From Selaginella moellendorffii (lineage: Eukaryota; Streptophyta; Lycopodiopsida; Selaginellales; Selaginellaceae), in NCBI RefSeq assembly GCF_000143415.4, contig NW_003314350.1, positions 682,001 through 746,000 of the forward strand: a DNA stretch of 64,000 nt, read 5' to 3'. Positions 9,548 to 20,175 of this stretch are shown piece after piece. The notes beneath the pieces were generated by a model. The model made no database searches, was not told the DNA's origin, and worked only from the letters and a program-made list of their open reading frames with translations. Each line of letters starts with the position of its first letter. Position 1 is the stretch's first letter. A program made the position numbers and the translations under genes.

Positions 9548-11083
9548 ATGGAGAGAGTCGCGAAAATGGCGTCTTACTCCAACCCAAAATCCATCGCTCT
9601 GATTACCACTGGTCTCTTCTTCCTCTACGTTTTGCTGTCTCAGAATCACTTTCCGGACAAGATCGTGGAAGATCTCATCGTTCCAGAGCAAGGCGATGCT
9701 CGCCAGTGCCGGAGCCGCGTAGAGTTCCAGTCCTATCGCCGCAAATCGACAGACCCATCGGCGGAAAGCTACTCGCCATCGCCAGCTCTCATCCACCGCC
9801 TGCGACGCTACGAGCAAATCCACGCCCGGTGCTCTCGATTGATCCGAGATGATCCAAACGGCGATCACGGCGACTGCCAATTCGTGGTGTGGATCGCGCC
9901 ATTTGGATCGCAGGGCCTGGGGAACAAGATGCTGGCGATTGCTTCCACTTTTCTCTATGCTCTGCTCACGAACAGAGTTTTACTCATCGCGAGAGATTCG
10001 TCCGCAGAGAACATGGATCGATTGTTCTGCGAGCCATTCCCAAAGAGTTCCTGGCTCCTTCCCAGACCTCTGGAGATCCGATTATCCACAGTCAACGATT
10101 CATCGCGGATCGGCCAAGCCCCGGATCTAAAAATCACTCCTCAGCACTGTCACGATTTCGCGAGCTCGATCAAGTTTCCAGATGTGGCCTACTCGTATCT
10201 GTCCGTGGACTACACCCCGGACGATCGAAAATTCTTCTGCAAGGAGCAGCAAAAACTCTTGCAATCGCAGGTAACGTGGCTGTTTCTCCGGTCAAACGTC
10301 TACTTTGCTCCGGGATTGTTCTTGGTGGAATCCTTCCGGAGTGATCTCGCGAAGCTCTTCCCCCAGCAGCAGGCGATCTTCCACCACTTGAGCCGCTATC
10401 TCTTCCATCCCATCGATCCGGTGTGGGATCGCACAGCGCGGTTCTACGACTCATATCTCGCGCGCGCCGACCGCGTAGTCGGCATCCAAATGAGAGTTCC
10501 TCCACACTTGCAAGGAGTTCGTCAAAACCTGGCGGCGGAGGTGTTCCAATGCGCCGTGGAGACAAAGATCCTTCCCAATATCAGCAAGAACAACGTCGAG
10601 AGGATCAAGCTCCGCTCCTCGATCAGCTCGCAGCAGCAGCAGATCGCGGCGGTGGTGACTTCGCTGGATGAGCACCACTTTGACGTGCTGCGAGAGATCT
10701 ACCTCAACTCCTCCACCGCCGATGGATCGATCGTGAGAGTGGAGCAGCCCAGCCACGAGGGGCAGCAGCACACCGGATTTCTCGATCACGATGAGAAGGC
10801 TCTCGCGGAGATTTACTTGCTGGGGCTCAGCGATGTGCTGATCACGAGTCCTGGCTCCACTTTCGGCTACATTGGCCAGGGATTAGCCGGGTTGAGGCCT
10901 TGGCTTATGTGGGCTGGGCCTGGCTCAGGCAGGGACATTTGCTCCAAGGCAAGAACTATGGATCCTTGCTTCTTTTCGTTTGGGGAGTCTAACTGCGATT
11001 GTGGAGAGGCTGTCAAGCTTGACAATGTGGAGCGGTGTCAAGATTGGCCTATAGCGCCTGGTGTTCAACTCAAAACAACTTGA
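9548..11083 (+). CDS. Golgi alpha-fucosyltransferase, family GT37 (xyloglucan FUT1-like)
   Basis: This is a single exon of 511 codons. ATGs at 9548 and 9566 are both possible starts; the second gives MASYSNPKS. Residues about 15-32 form one hydrophobic anchor, as in Golgi type II proteins. The family signature follows: a GLGNKMLAIASTFLYALLT stretch, FCEPFP, a SSWLLP motif, the GT motif VGIQMR near residue 310, and SPGSTFGYIGQGLAG near the C-terminus. GT37 enzymes move fucose from GDP-fucose to xyloglucan or arabinogalactan side chains of the cell wall; the acceptor cannot be told here. It is intact, unlike the rearranged copy at 2625-3772. Confidence 0.9.
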   Translation: MERVAKMASYSNPKSIALITTGLFFLYVLLSQNHFPDKIVEDLIVPEQGDARQCRSRVEFQSYRRKSTDPSAESYSPSPALIHRLRRYEQIHARCSRLIRDDPNGDHGDCQFVVWIAPFGSQGLGNKMLAIASTFLYALLTNRVLLIARDSSAENMDRLFCEPFPKSSWLLPRPLEIRLSTVNDSSRIGQAPDLKITPQHCHDFASSIKFPDVAYSYLSVDYTPDDRKFFCKEQQKLLQSQVTWLFLRSNVYFAPGLFLVESFRSDLAKLFPQQQAIFHHLSRYLFHPIDPVWDRTARFYDSYLARADRVVGIQMRVPPHLQGVRQNLAAEVFQCAVETKILPNISKNNVERIKLRSSISSQQQQIAAVVTSLDEHHFDVLREIYLNSSTADGSIVRVEQPSHEGQQHTGFLDHDEKALAEIYLLGLSDVLITSPGSTFGYIGQGLAGLRPWLMWAGPGSGRDICSKARTMDPCFFSFGESNCDCGEAVKLDNVERCQDWPIAPGVQLKTT

Positions 11084-11467
11084 ATCTTTATCCATTCTTT
11101 TTAGGACATGTAGAGAGTTCTATTGTGTCTTCCAATGTGGACCATTTTTGTATGAATTGTTTGATATGCAACTAATTTCAAGGAAGTTATCTTTCTTTGA
11201 CGTGGTTCTGCCTCCCATTCAACGAGCTTGGATGTTACAAAAAGGAATCCACGACTAAGATGTGCGAGGATAAATTCTAGAACAAGAAATGACATAGCAA
11301 AGTCATATCAAGATGTTTAGTGATTCACGTCGTGAAGCCCGCCACTTTGATACGCTCATAGGCACCCACGATCGTTAAAAAATTATACAAGATGTTACAA
11401 ACAAACATTTCTTCTTTCCATGATGTAAGTTGTTATCAAACTCCTGGTGACAAGTTTTCGTGTATGA
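11084..11467. other. Spacer between fucosyltransferase and PPR genes
   Basis: 3' flank of the fucosyltransferase and leader of the PPR gene. Its left half is present in inverted form in the decayed copy (3506-3600). Confidence 0.5.
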
Positions 11468-13843
11468 ATGCCGGACTTGGCAGTGCCTAGCCTGCAAGAA
11501 TGCATCGCGCTGATAACTTCTTCCAGGAGCCTGTCTCAAGCCAAGCAGATCCACAGTCGGGTTTCTTCCAGCAGCCACCGAGGGACTTATCTTTCGAATC
11601 TTCTCATTCAAATGTATGGGAGATGTGGAAGTGTGGCCGATGCTCGCTCAGTCTTCGATGCTGTGGTCGCCAAGAACTCCTTCACTTGGAACTTGATGCT
11701 GTCAGCATATGCCAGGAACGGGCATTTGCAGAGGGCTAAAGAGGTTTACGACTCCATGCCTGGGAAGGACTTGGTTTCATGCAATGGAATGCTTGCTGCG
11801 TACTCGCAGGCCGGGAAACTGGGTGACGCTGTCGAGTTTTTTCGAACGATGCAAGAGAAGGATTTGGTGTCGTGGAACACCGTTCTTGCAGCTTTTACGA
11901 GGGCCAGAGATTTGAGAGGAGCCAGGAAGATTTTCAGCGACATGCCGAGGAAGAATCTAGTTTCGTGGAATACAATGCTGGCCGCTATATCACAAAATGA
12001 AGAGATTGAGGTGTTGGAGATGTTTTTTGATGGAATGGAAGAAAAAGACGTGGTTTCTCACAATACGATGATCAATGCATATGGCAAAGCTGGGCATATT
12101 GAGAAAGCGAGAAAGATATTTGATTACTTGCAAGAGAAAAAATTGGTTTCCTGGAATTCAATGCTATCAGTCTACTCACATCATGGTCTACTTGACGAAG
12201 CAAGACTTGTGTTTGAAGAAATGCCTGAGCGAGACAAAATTTCTTGGAACTCTATGCTAGCAGCATATATTCAAAGCGGAAATTTGCGAGAAGCGTTGTC
12301 ATTGTTAGAAAGGATGCCAAGAAAAAATTTGGTGTCATACAATTTAATTCTAAGCGCTTTAGCCGCTCAAGGTCTCTTTGACGAAGCAAAGGCATTCTTT
12401 GCTACAATTCCCAATCCAAGCATTATCTCGTGGAATACACTCCTTGCTGCATATACTCCAATTGGGCATCTTGACGAGATCATCAAGCTCTACGACCAAA
12501 TTCCAGACAAGGATGTAGTCTCAGACACGGCACTCTTGAATGCCTTTGCTGAAAATGGGAAACTTGAGCAAGCAAAGATGGTATTTGATGCAATGGAGGA
12601 ATGGGACCTTGTGTCAATGAATGCAATGCTAGCGGCATTTTGTGACAATGGGAGCTCGTTCAATGCCAAGGAGATGCTCAGTTGGATGTGTTCTCGGAAT
12701 CTTAGCTCTTGGAACTGCGTTCTCCGATCATTTGCTCTTGATGGGGATCTTGACGAGACAAAGAGGTTATTTGACAAAATGCCCGAGTGGGACCAAATGT
12801 CTTACAATTTCATGCTTGCGGCATATGTCTCAGGCGGGCATCATGATCTTGCTAAAGTAATGTACGAAACACTACTGCCTGAGAAAGATTCCTTTACACA
12901 CGTAGCCATGCTAAGTGCCTACACTGTACAGGGCAAGGTTGACGATGCAAAGCTTTTGTTTGATAGCATGCCATACAGGTCTCTTTTCATTTGGAACTCT
13001 ATGCTTTCGGCATATGCCCAAAACGGTCATCCGGACAATGCAAAAAATCATTTTGATACCATGCCCGAGTGGGACATTGTTTCTTGGACCTCTTTATTAT
13101 ATTCCAGAAACTATCAAGGAAATGTGGAGGAAGCGAAGGAGTTGTTTGAGAGGATGCCTGAGCGAGATCTAATTGCATGGAATGCTATGTTGTCAGGACA
13201 TTCCCAACACAGGCATTTAGAAGACTCAAAGTGCCTGTTTGATTTGATGCCTTCCCACAATATTGTCTCTTACAACACTCTGATGGCAGCTTACTCTCAG
13301 CATGGATACATCGAGGATGCCCTCTTGGTCTTCCAGAAAATGAGACACAGGAACTCTATTTCGTGGAACACTCTACTTGTGTCATATGCTCAAAATGGGC
13401 ATACGAATACTGCAAAGGCGTTTTTCTCAACCTTGCCCGAGCAAAATCTGGTTTCTTGGAATGTAGTAATTGGAATGTATGCTTTAAATGGGCAAACTGC
13501 ACAATCCTTGGAGCTCTTTAGAAACTGTGTTGCTGACGGTGTCAAGCTGGATGATGTATCTTTTACCTCTGCACTGATTGCTTTGAGCCATAGTGGTGAG
13601 GTTGACGATTCCCTTTTTCTCTTTAAATCGATGATAATAGACTACTTAGTAACGCCTGGCAAGCAACAATATGGTTGTATCATCTCCTTGTTTGCTCGTG
13701 GAGGATATGATAGATCCTGTAAAGAACTCATTGATACAATGCCTTTCTTTCCTGATACTCACGACTGGACGTGCCTGGCAAGTGCCAATAGAATCTACAA
13801 ATCTATGGGGCATCACAATACACGAAAAACAAATGCCAGTTAG
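11468..13843 (+). CDS. PPR protein made of tandem 31-residue S-type repeats
   Basis: This single exon of 791 codons starts MPDLAVPSLQ. From residue about 40 to about 730 it is an almost unbroken run of short repeats of the form WN.ML.AY...G....A...F..MPE.D.VS, spaced about 31 residues, so S-type (SS) and not the longer P type. The C-terminus is short and lacks E or DYW domains. PPR proteins bind organelle RNA by a code in each repeat. With no catalytic domain this one may act in RNA stabilisation or recruit an editing enzyme in trans. No clear transit peptide is visible. The first repeats are duplicated in the pseudogene at 3958-4345. Confidence 0.9.
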   Translation: MPDLAVPSLQECIALITSSRSLSQAKQIHSRVSSSSHRGTYLSNLLIQMYGRCGSVADARSVFDAVVAKNSFTWNLMLSAYARNGHLQRAKEVYDSMPGKDLVSCNGMLAAYSQAGKLGDAVEFFRTMQEKDLVSWNTVLAAFTRARDLRGARKIFSDMPRKNLVSWNTMLAAISQNEEIEVLEMFFDGMEEKDVVSHNTMINAYGKAGHIEKARKIFDYLQEKKLVSWNSMLSVYSHHGLLDEARLVFEEMPERDKISWNSMLAAYIQSGNLREALSLLERMPRKNLVSYNLILSALAAQGLFDEAKAFFATIPNPSIISWNTLLAAYTPIGHLDEIIKLYDQIPDKDVVSDTALLNAFAENGKLEQAKMVFDAMEEWDLVSMNAMLAAFCDNGSSFNAKEMLSWMCSRNLSSWNCVLRSFALDGDLDETKRLFDKMPEWDQMSYNFMLAAYVSGGHHDLAKVMYETLLPEKDSFTHVAMLSAYTVQGKVDDAKLLFDSMPYRSLFIWNSMLSAYAQNGHPDNAKNHFDTMPEWDIVSWTSLLYSRNYQGNVEEAKELFERMPERDLIAWNAMLSGHSQHRHLEDSKCLFDLMPSHNIVSYNTLMAAYSQHGYIEDALLVFQKMRHRNSISWNTLLVSYAQNGHTNTAKAFFSTLPEQNLVSWNVVIGMYALNGQTAQSLELFRNCVADGVKLDDVSFTSALIALSHSGEVDDSLFLFKSMIIDYLVTPGKQQYGCIISLFARGGYDRSCKELIDTMPFFPDTHDWTCLASANRIYKSMGHHNTRKTNAS

Positions 13844-15106
13844 CAGAAGCATCTCGCATGCTTGGTAACAGAGCAAGCTTAGACTTGGTTGAAAGGTACC
13901 TGGGATGTAAGTCATGTCCAACTTCGCCATGTCCTTGTCGGTCTCGCATTCCCCACTAGGCTGGAGCTTGTGTCACTGAGCCCTCTCTCACACTCGAGCC
14001 ACCTCTTCATGCCGCGAAAAATTCCTCACGACTTTGTTCTTCGCACGATCATCGACTGCTCCTACTCTCTCACATGCTTCTCCGGTTCCGGACGGCATTT
14101 ATTACGAGCATAGCAATGTGGTCTTGGTTTACAATTTTGCAGCAATCTCGCGAGCGCATGACGAAGTAGTGCACGAGAGCCTCTTCTTGTGCTGTCAACT
14201 CTGATATCCTGGATGGTTGATTCTTGGACCTCGGACGTCCGAGAAAACAGCAAGCTGCATATTTCTCAAGTGATGACGTCGAATCAGATCCACAACTCTT
14301 TGTTTACCTCGCTGAATCCCCCACCCTTGTAGCGGAAGGTGGTCGCGCCCCGTTTGTCAACATACCATCATTTTCGTTCTCTCTTTCTTTTTTCTTCGTC
14401 CCTGCGGTGCTGCTGCTGCTGCTTGCTCGAAGTACCAGCTGCCGATGCCACTGCGCACATTCCCCCACACGCTTCAAACTCTGGCTTGATCTCTAGCTTC
14501 ACTTTCTCTATAACGAGCAAGGTCGGGTTTGCACTCGTACGCCGCCAGACCCTCGCACCACTAAGTAGAATCTTGCGTAGGGAACCAGATGGTTTTCAGA
14601 CTCATGAAGCTCCTCGCTTCCATCAACAAAGAAGTGGAACTTCTCAGCTCTTGGCTCCTGCGCTCCTCGGCAAACTACACTGCCTCTTCCATGGAACCGA
14701 TCTTCTGGATGGGCGATTGCACGGATTGCAAATCACTGTATCCCAGAACCTCGTCGAACAGAATAGAGTTGCTTATCCAAGAGTATGCTCCCGATTCTTG
14801 CGATAAATGGCTGTAACTTCAGTGGTTAATAAGAGTTCAGCCAATCTTTCCTTGATGCCATCTGGTGGAAACTGCAAGCCACTGCTCTAAAATCAACTTA
14901 CTCACGCTCTTGGAACCGTAAATGAGATGGTGTACCAAAAATCGCAGACATACCTGCTCACAGTTGCTCTTATGCCTGGAGGCGGCCTTAAACTCAGGCG
15001 GCCCATTCCAACGTATCTTTGTGGACTTGGTTCACTGGCATAATTGTATCACTTCGTAATCTCTCTTGAAACCGCCAAGGCGCATTAGGGTTTTAGAATT
15101 CTGGAC
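13844..15106. other. Intergenic, possible gene remnant near 14.6 kb
   Basis: No gene can be defended. A plus frame at 14589-14816 reads INKEVELLSSWLLRS and PIFWMGD, faintly like a DOG1/TGA-type segment, but it is too short to call. A telo-box-like TTAGGGTTT (15085-15093) lies just before the next gene. Confidence 0.3.
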
Positions 15107-16766
15107 ATGTTTTCTCTGGATGCATTGCTGGAAAGAGGAGTGTGGCTTCTGGAAACGCCTTGCAGCAGGATTGACACTGTTGGGTTTGCTTTGAAAGGTC
15201 GTGAGTCCAACTTTCAAGACTTGAGCAAGTTTGATTTCTGCAAAAACGTGACAAGCAAGACGGAGAAGGAGCCGCACAAGTTCCGTGTGATTCGAGACGA
15301 CCTGCTGCACCCGACGCTCGGTGGAAACAAAATCAGAAAGCTCGACGCTGTGGTCCCGTTCCTCAAGGACGAGGAAATCACTGACGTGGTACGTACTCTG
15401 CTTGTTTTTTGTTCTTTCTTTTCTTCCTTTGAAGCGATTTCAATGTCTATCAGGTGACTTGTGGAGGCTGTCAAAGTGCTCATGCTGCTGCTGTAGGTAT
15501 GAAAAAGAGACTTTAAGAATTCTCTAGTTTTATACTTCTTCTTTTCTATCTAACGTGTTTTCTCAGCTCAGCTGTGGCGTGTGCTGACCATGGGATGTCG
15601 GCTCATTTGCTGCTACGAGGTGAAAAACTTGAAGTCACGACTGGATATAACTTGATATCGGAGGTTTATGGAAACGTGGTGTATGTTCCAAGAACCGAGT
15701 ATGCCGATCGACAAAAAATGTTAAGCTCGCATATGGAACGTGTTGCTTGTCCTGAAGAACCAGTTCTTTGGTTGAATGGCAACTCTATCACCAGAGAAAC
15801 AATCACTCCTTCAGAAAGTTCTAGATTGCTTGAACCCGGAAGAGGAAGAAGAAAATGGGCCGTGCTTGGAGAAGGTGGTGCGAGTGGTCTAGCACTCCTC
15901 GGTGAGTGATTTTCAACCTTGATATGTTTGTATCTCTAATCTTTTTCGTGCGATCTATGATCAGGCTTTATAAGACTTGTGAGATGGCTAAGCGAAAACG
16001 AAGTCTTCGAACGAGAGGACAAGATCAAAATCGTGGTCGATTCTGGCACTGGAACATCCGCCATTGGCTTGGCTCTAGGAATCGCGTTGCTCGGGTATGC
16101 TCGAGTTTAAATCCTTTTGGTGGTATATATCCTTTCTTCCAGCCTTCACCAGTGGGAGATTGTTGGTGTAATGCTCTCCGGTTCTCGCGACTACTACGAG
16201 AGACAAACGAAGAACCTTGTCACTGGTTTTCTTCAGCAGTTTCGCTGCGATCAGTCGGCAGAGGCTTTGAGCCTACCTCTTGTTTGGGAGGAGAGGAAAC
16301 GAGTACGCAGGTATGACTTATATATAAGCTTGCGAGCTACAGTATAATAGTATGATAGCACAGGTTTGGAAAGATTTTTGAAGGGGAGATCGGTGCTTGC
16401 AAGAGTATAGCCCGACAAACTGGCATTTTGCTAGACCCGATTTACACACTCGCCGCGTGGGAAGTCGCGATAGAGTTGTCTTGGAACGAAACAGGAGACA
16501 AAGTCGCTATTCTTCACACTGGTGGGGCACTGGGCCTCTTTGGCCTGGCACAGACAAATCCGCAGGAATTCTCTCAAACTCGTGAATACGCTCCTCCGAG
16601 GTACGCAGAAATGATTCTTTTTCTTTGTTTTTTAAGGATTCTGTGTCTAGTGGTCCTGTCTTTCAGCAGTTTTCTCTCGCGAGGCACACTAAATCTGGCC
16701 GAAGTTGACAATTCGAAGGATCTCCGGATCATAGAAGGTGGGTGTGGGAAAGTGGCAAGAAACTAA
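15107..16766 (+). CDS. D-CDES2: D-cysteine desulfhydrase-like PLP enzyme (ACC deaminase family), 7 exons
   Basis: Exons are 15107-15388, 15454-15496, 15572-15901, 15965-16094, 16143-16310, 16364-16600 and 16667-16766. All phases agree and give 429 residues. The frame holds RDDLLHPTLGGNKIRKLDA (the NKxRK lysine binds pyridoxal phosphate), VTCGGCQSAHAAAV, a YGNVVYVPRTEYA stretch, VVDSGTGTSAIGLALG and HTGGALGLFG near the end, in the order of plant D-cysteine desulfhydrase 2. Known members split D-cysteine to pyruvate, ammonia and sulfide, and the plant form is mitochondrial. The first 60 residues, without those motifs, may be a transit peptide. Introns are 60-75 nt with GT-AG ends. The desulfhydrase activity is inferred from the family. 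Confidence 0.88.
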
Positions 16767-17143
16767 TGGGAAAAAGTTGCGGCTGTGGCGTTCTCCATTC
16801 TCCATGAACAAGACCCCGGTTCCAACTGCAAGTCAAGACCAGTAACAGCTTCCGGGCCGAGCTTGGAGGGCTGGAATGAACCCAAGCAAGACAAACCAAA
16901 GAAAGCAGCAAAAATATCCCACCAGTTTCAAGGTTTGGACCACTGCGTGGTCAATCAAGAAGCGCAAGAGCATTGGCAACCTGCGAGTACCTCAGATGAG
17001 CTTGCCATCGTTGAGCCTGCGCACCTGATGGCCTGATGCCTTCGTGGGCATCACGACTCGCGACTTTAAGCAGCTCAAGAAGAAAAAGCAGGCAAGGTTT
17101 CGTTTTTCTGGGATGGTAAGTCTTAGGCGCTGATGGTGTAGCC
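16767..17143. other. Spacer and leader of the receptor kinase gene
   Basis: 3' flank of the desulfhydrase gene and probable 5' leader of the next gene. No independent feature seen. Confidence 0.5.
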
Positions 17144-19825
17144 ATGGCGAGAGTTTTCATAGCGATGGTTCTCCTGGTTTTTGGTCTCGGGATTGGTAGC
17201 ATCAGCTGCGACAGCGACGAAGAAGTGCTGCTAGCTTTGAAGCAGGGTCTACTCGATGGCAGTGGGGCGATGAGGAACTGGATCGCAGGGACTGGGTTTT
17301 GCAACTGGACAGGGATTCAGTGTGACCAACAAGATCATGTCGAGTCCATCATCTTGCCAAACAGGCTCCTCCAGGGAAGTCTTACCTTGGAGCTGGGAAG
17401 GCTCCAGCATCTCAAAGTTCTCAATTTGGAGCTCAATAACTTGACCGGGAGCATTCCACAAACTCTGGAGAATTGCTCGTCGCTGGCAAACATCTCGCTC
17501 GGATCAAACCAGCTGAGTGGTAGGATTCCTCTTCACTTGGACAGGCTTCCTGGGCTTCAAAGGCTTGACCTGTGGAACAATCTCCTCCAAGGACCCATCC
17601 CGGCCTCGCTAGGAAACGCTACCAGGATCGACTATTTCAGCCTCGGCCAAAACTTTCTCTCCGGGGCTATCCCTCCGGAGCTCGGTCGGCTTTCCAGGTT
17701 GCAAATCCTTCGGCTCTTCACGAACAACTTTGTTGGATCCTTCCCGGTTTTCTTCACGAACTGTACAAACCTTCAGATCATGAGCATCAGGAACAATTCT
17801 CTCACCGGTTTCATACCACCCGAGCTCGATCGGCTTGTTCTTCTCCAGCAACTTCGCATCCAGTCCAACCTTTTCGAAGGCTCCATTCCTCCCCACATTG
17901 GCAACATGACCAGCCTTTACTACATCGACATCTCCAGCAACAGGCTCTCGGGAAACATTCCAAGAGCTCTCGGCTCGCTCGCAAACTTACAGGAGCTCTA
18001 TCTCAACAACAACACTCTCTCGGGAAGGATTCCGGAAGAAATGATCGGATGCCGAAGCCTGGGAACTCTAGACTTGTCACACAACCAGCTCGAGGGTCCT
18101 CTTCCACAAAACATTGGTAGCTTTGGCCTGACCAACTTAACTTTGGATCACAACATCATCTCCGGGAGCATACCACCAAGTTTTGGAAATTTGAGGCTCA
18201 TCAACTTGGATCTCTCGCACAACCGCTTAAGTGGCAGCTTGCCTTCCACTCTTGCCAGCCTCAAGAACATCCAGCTCGCGTTTAACTTGGCATATAATTC
18301 CCTCAGCGGCAGGATACCAGCTTGGCTTGGCGATTTCCAGGTGGTGCAAAACATCTCTCTCCAGGGGAACAACTTCTCCGGGGAGATCCCCGAGAGCTTG
18401 GGCGATTGCGTGGGCTTGCAGTCACTGGACCTCTCGTTGAATCGGCTCACAGGCTCCATCCCAAGCTCGCTCGGATCGCTAAGGTTTTTGGTCTCGTTAA
18501 ATCTCTCCATGAACGACCTCGAAGGTCGTGTTCCCGACGAAGGCTCTCTAAAGTCGTTCACGGAAGAATCGTTTGCTGGAAACGCACGACTGTGTGGAGC
18601 CCCAGTTAACAGGACGTGTGATTCCAGAGAAGCTGGTGGTAACAAGGCAAGGATCATCATCATTTCGGCTTCCATTGGTGGTTCGTGCTTCGTGGTGATT
18701 TTGGTCGCGACTTGGTTGACACTACGTTGCTGTTTCTCTCGAGATAATCCAGTCGCTATGGCAGAGGGAGATGATCACGCCGAAGAGCTACGAGAATATG
18801 CCGGGCCACTTATGTCCTTCACAGCCGAGGAACTTCGAAACATCACGGATGATTTCTCCCAGGAAAATCTCATCGGTGTTGGTGGCTTCTGCCGCGTCTA
18901 CAAAGCCAAACTCAACAAAGAGTTTGTAGCAGTCAAGCTCTTACGGCTCGACATGGCTGGTAACGAAGTGAGCAAAAGTTTCTTCGCGGAAGTGAAGATT
19001 CTTAGCCAAGTGAGACACAGGAACCTTGTTCGATTGCTGGGACATTGCTGGTCGAGCCAGGCCAAAGCTCTCGTTCTCGAGTTTCTACCCAATGGAAGCC
19101 TTGAGCAGCATCTTAAAGGTGGCACGCTTGACTGGGAGACGAGGTTTTCTATCGCTCTCGGCGTGGCAAACGGGATGGTTTACTTGCACCAAGAGTTTGA
19201 TTCACCGATCATACATTGCGATCTAAAGCCGGCCAATGTTCTCTTGGATCTGGACTTCCAGCCCCACGTCACAGACTTTGGCATCTCAAGGATCGCTCAA
19301 CCGGACGAGCATGCAACGATCAGTGCTTTTAGAGGCTCCATTGGTTATACTCCACCTGGTATGTCCTATATCAAACTTGTATCGATATCCATTGTCCTGA
19401 CAATGTGTTGTTTCTGTGTCATTTTCCAAGAATATGGAAACTCCGCGAGCATTACCACCAAAGGTGATGTTTACAGCTATGGGATTCTCTTGCTGGAGCT
19501 AGTAACAGGCAAGTCTCCGACGAGTGGAATGTTTGGAATCACTTCCACACTTCAAGAGTGGGTTCAAGACTCGTTCCCTTTGGCAGTCTCCAAGATTGTT
19601 GATCCTAGGCTTGGATCACAGTCGCAATATTATGAGCTCGAGATCCTGGAGGTGATCAGGGTGGCCTTGCTATGCACTTCGTTTCTTCCAGCAATGAGAC
19701 CATCAATGCGACAAGTTCTAAATTCCATCGTGAAGCTCAGATGTGACCAGCAACCCAAGCCTATAGGATCACTCATTTCCTCTCCAAGTCCATATACATT
19801 TTTCGGAAGACAAAACTCTAGCTAA
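17144..19825 (+). CDS. LRR receptor-like kinase, non-RD type, 2 exons
   Basis: Exons are 17144-19358 and 19431-19825, giving 869 residues. The order is a signal peptide (1-21), an LRR cap with FCNWTGIQC, leucine-rich repeats (about 75-470, LxxLxLxxNxLxGxIP), a paired-Cys cap, one membrane span (about 502-525), and a kinase from about 570. In the kinase are GVGGFCRVY, VAVKLL, HCDLKPANVL and DFGIS. The residue before the catalytic Asp is Cys instead of Arg, so it is non-RD, the class that includes many pattern-recognition receptors such as FLS2 and Xa21. The 72-nt intron interrupts the PPEYG motif after the activation segment. It is stopless and in frame, so unspliced RNA stays translatable. 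The ligand is unknown. Confidence 0.9.
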   Translation: MARVFIAMVLLVFGLGIGSISCDSDEEVLLALKQGLLDGSGAMRNWIAGTGFCNWTGIQCDQQDHVESIILPNRLLQGSLTLELGRLQHLKVLNLELNNLTGSIPQTLENCSSLANISLGSNQLSGRIPLHLDRLPGLQRLDLWNNLLQGPIPASLGNATRIDYFSLGQNFLSGAIPPELGRLSRLQILRLFTNNFVGSFPVFFTNCTNLQIMSIRNNSLTGFIPPELDRLVLLQQLRIQSNLFEGSIPPHIGNMTSLYYIDISSNRLSGNIPRALGSLANLQELYLNNNTLSGRIPEEMIGCRSLGTLDLSHNQLEGPLPQNIGSFGLTNLTLDHNIISGSIPPSFGNLRLINLDLSHNRLSGSLPSTLASLKNIQLAFNLAYNSLSGRIPAWLGDFQVVQNISLQGNNFSGEIPESLGDCVGLQSLDLSLNRLTGSIPSSLGSLRFLVSLNLSMNDLEGRVPDEGSLKSFTEESFAGNARLCGAPVNRTCDSREAGGNKARIIIISASIGGSCFVVILVATWLTLRCCFSRDNPVAMAEGDDHAEELREYAGPLMSFTAEELRNITDDFSQENLIGVGGFCRVYKAKLNKEFVAVKLLRLDMAGNEVSKSFFAEVKILSQVRHRNLVRLLGHCWSSQAKALVLEFLPNGSLEQHLKGGTLDWETRFSIALGVANGMVYLHQEFDSPIIHCDLKPANVLLDLDFQPHVTDFGISRIAQPDEHATISAFRGSIGYTPPGMSYIKLVSISIVLTMCCFCVIFQEYGNSASITTKGDVYSYGILLLELVTGKSPTSGMFGITSTLQEWVQDSFPLAVSKIVDPRLGSQSQYYELEILEVIRVALLCTSFLPAMRPSMRQVLNSIVKLRCDQQPKPIGSLISSPSPYTFFGRQNSS

Positions 19826-20052
19826 TGAACAGAAACCGAGGAAAAACTCCATACCTTAATGAGAGTGACAGAAAATGCACGCCAGGTTTTCGATCGAATC
19901 CTTCTCCTTGTCCACGAATACTTCTCCTCATTTTTTCCGATCAGAGCCCTCTTGGCCGCATTTCTAGCAGTGAATCCCATAGAACCCAATCTTACCGGAG
20001 CTATTAGCTTATAGGTGCTTAGAACTTTAAACTGCTATTTGTTAAAAGACAA

Positions 20053-20141
20053 CCGATCTTAGCTCAGTTGGTAGAGCGGAGGACTGTAGTGCTTGCTGTT
20101 GAGAGATCCTTAGGTCGCTGGTTCGATTCCGGCAGATCGGA
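20053..20141 (+). tRNA. tRNA-Tyr (GTA) with 16-nt intron
   Basis: The acceptor stem CCGATCT pairs with AGATCGG, with discriminator A at 20141. D arm, TTCGATT T loop and anticodon loop all fold. The anticodon GTA is at 20086-20088. A 16-nt insert (20090-20105) follows base 37, the standard place for the intron of plant tRNA-Tyr genes. Confidence 0.95.
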
Positions 20142-20175
20142 AATTTCTAGTGATATATTAACCAACCAAAGGAAT

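Noticed and set aside
14589-14816. DOG1-like gene
   Set aside because: Only a few residues resemble the domain, no exons extend it, and leucine/tryptophan-rich stretches match by chance.
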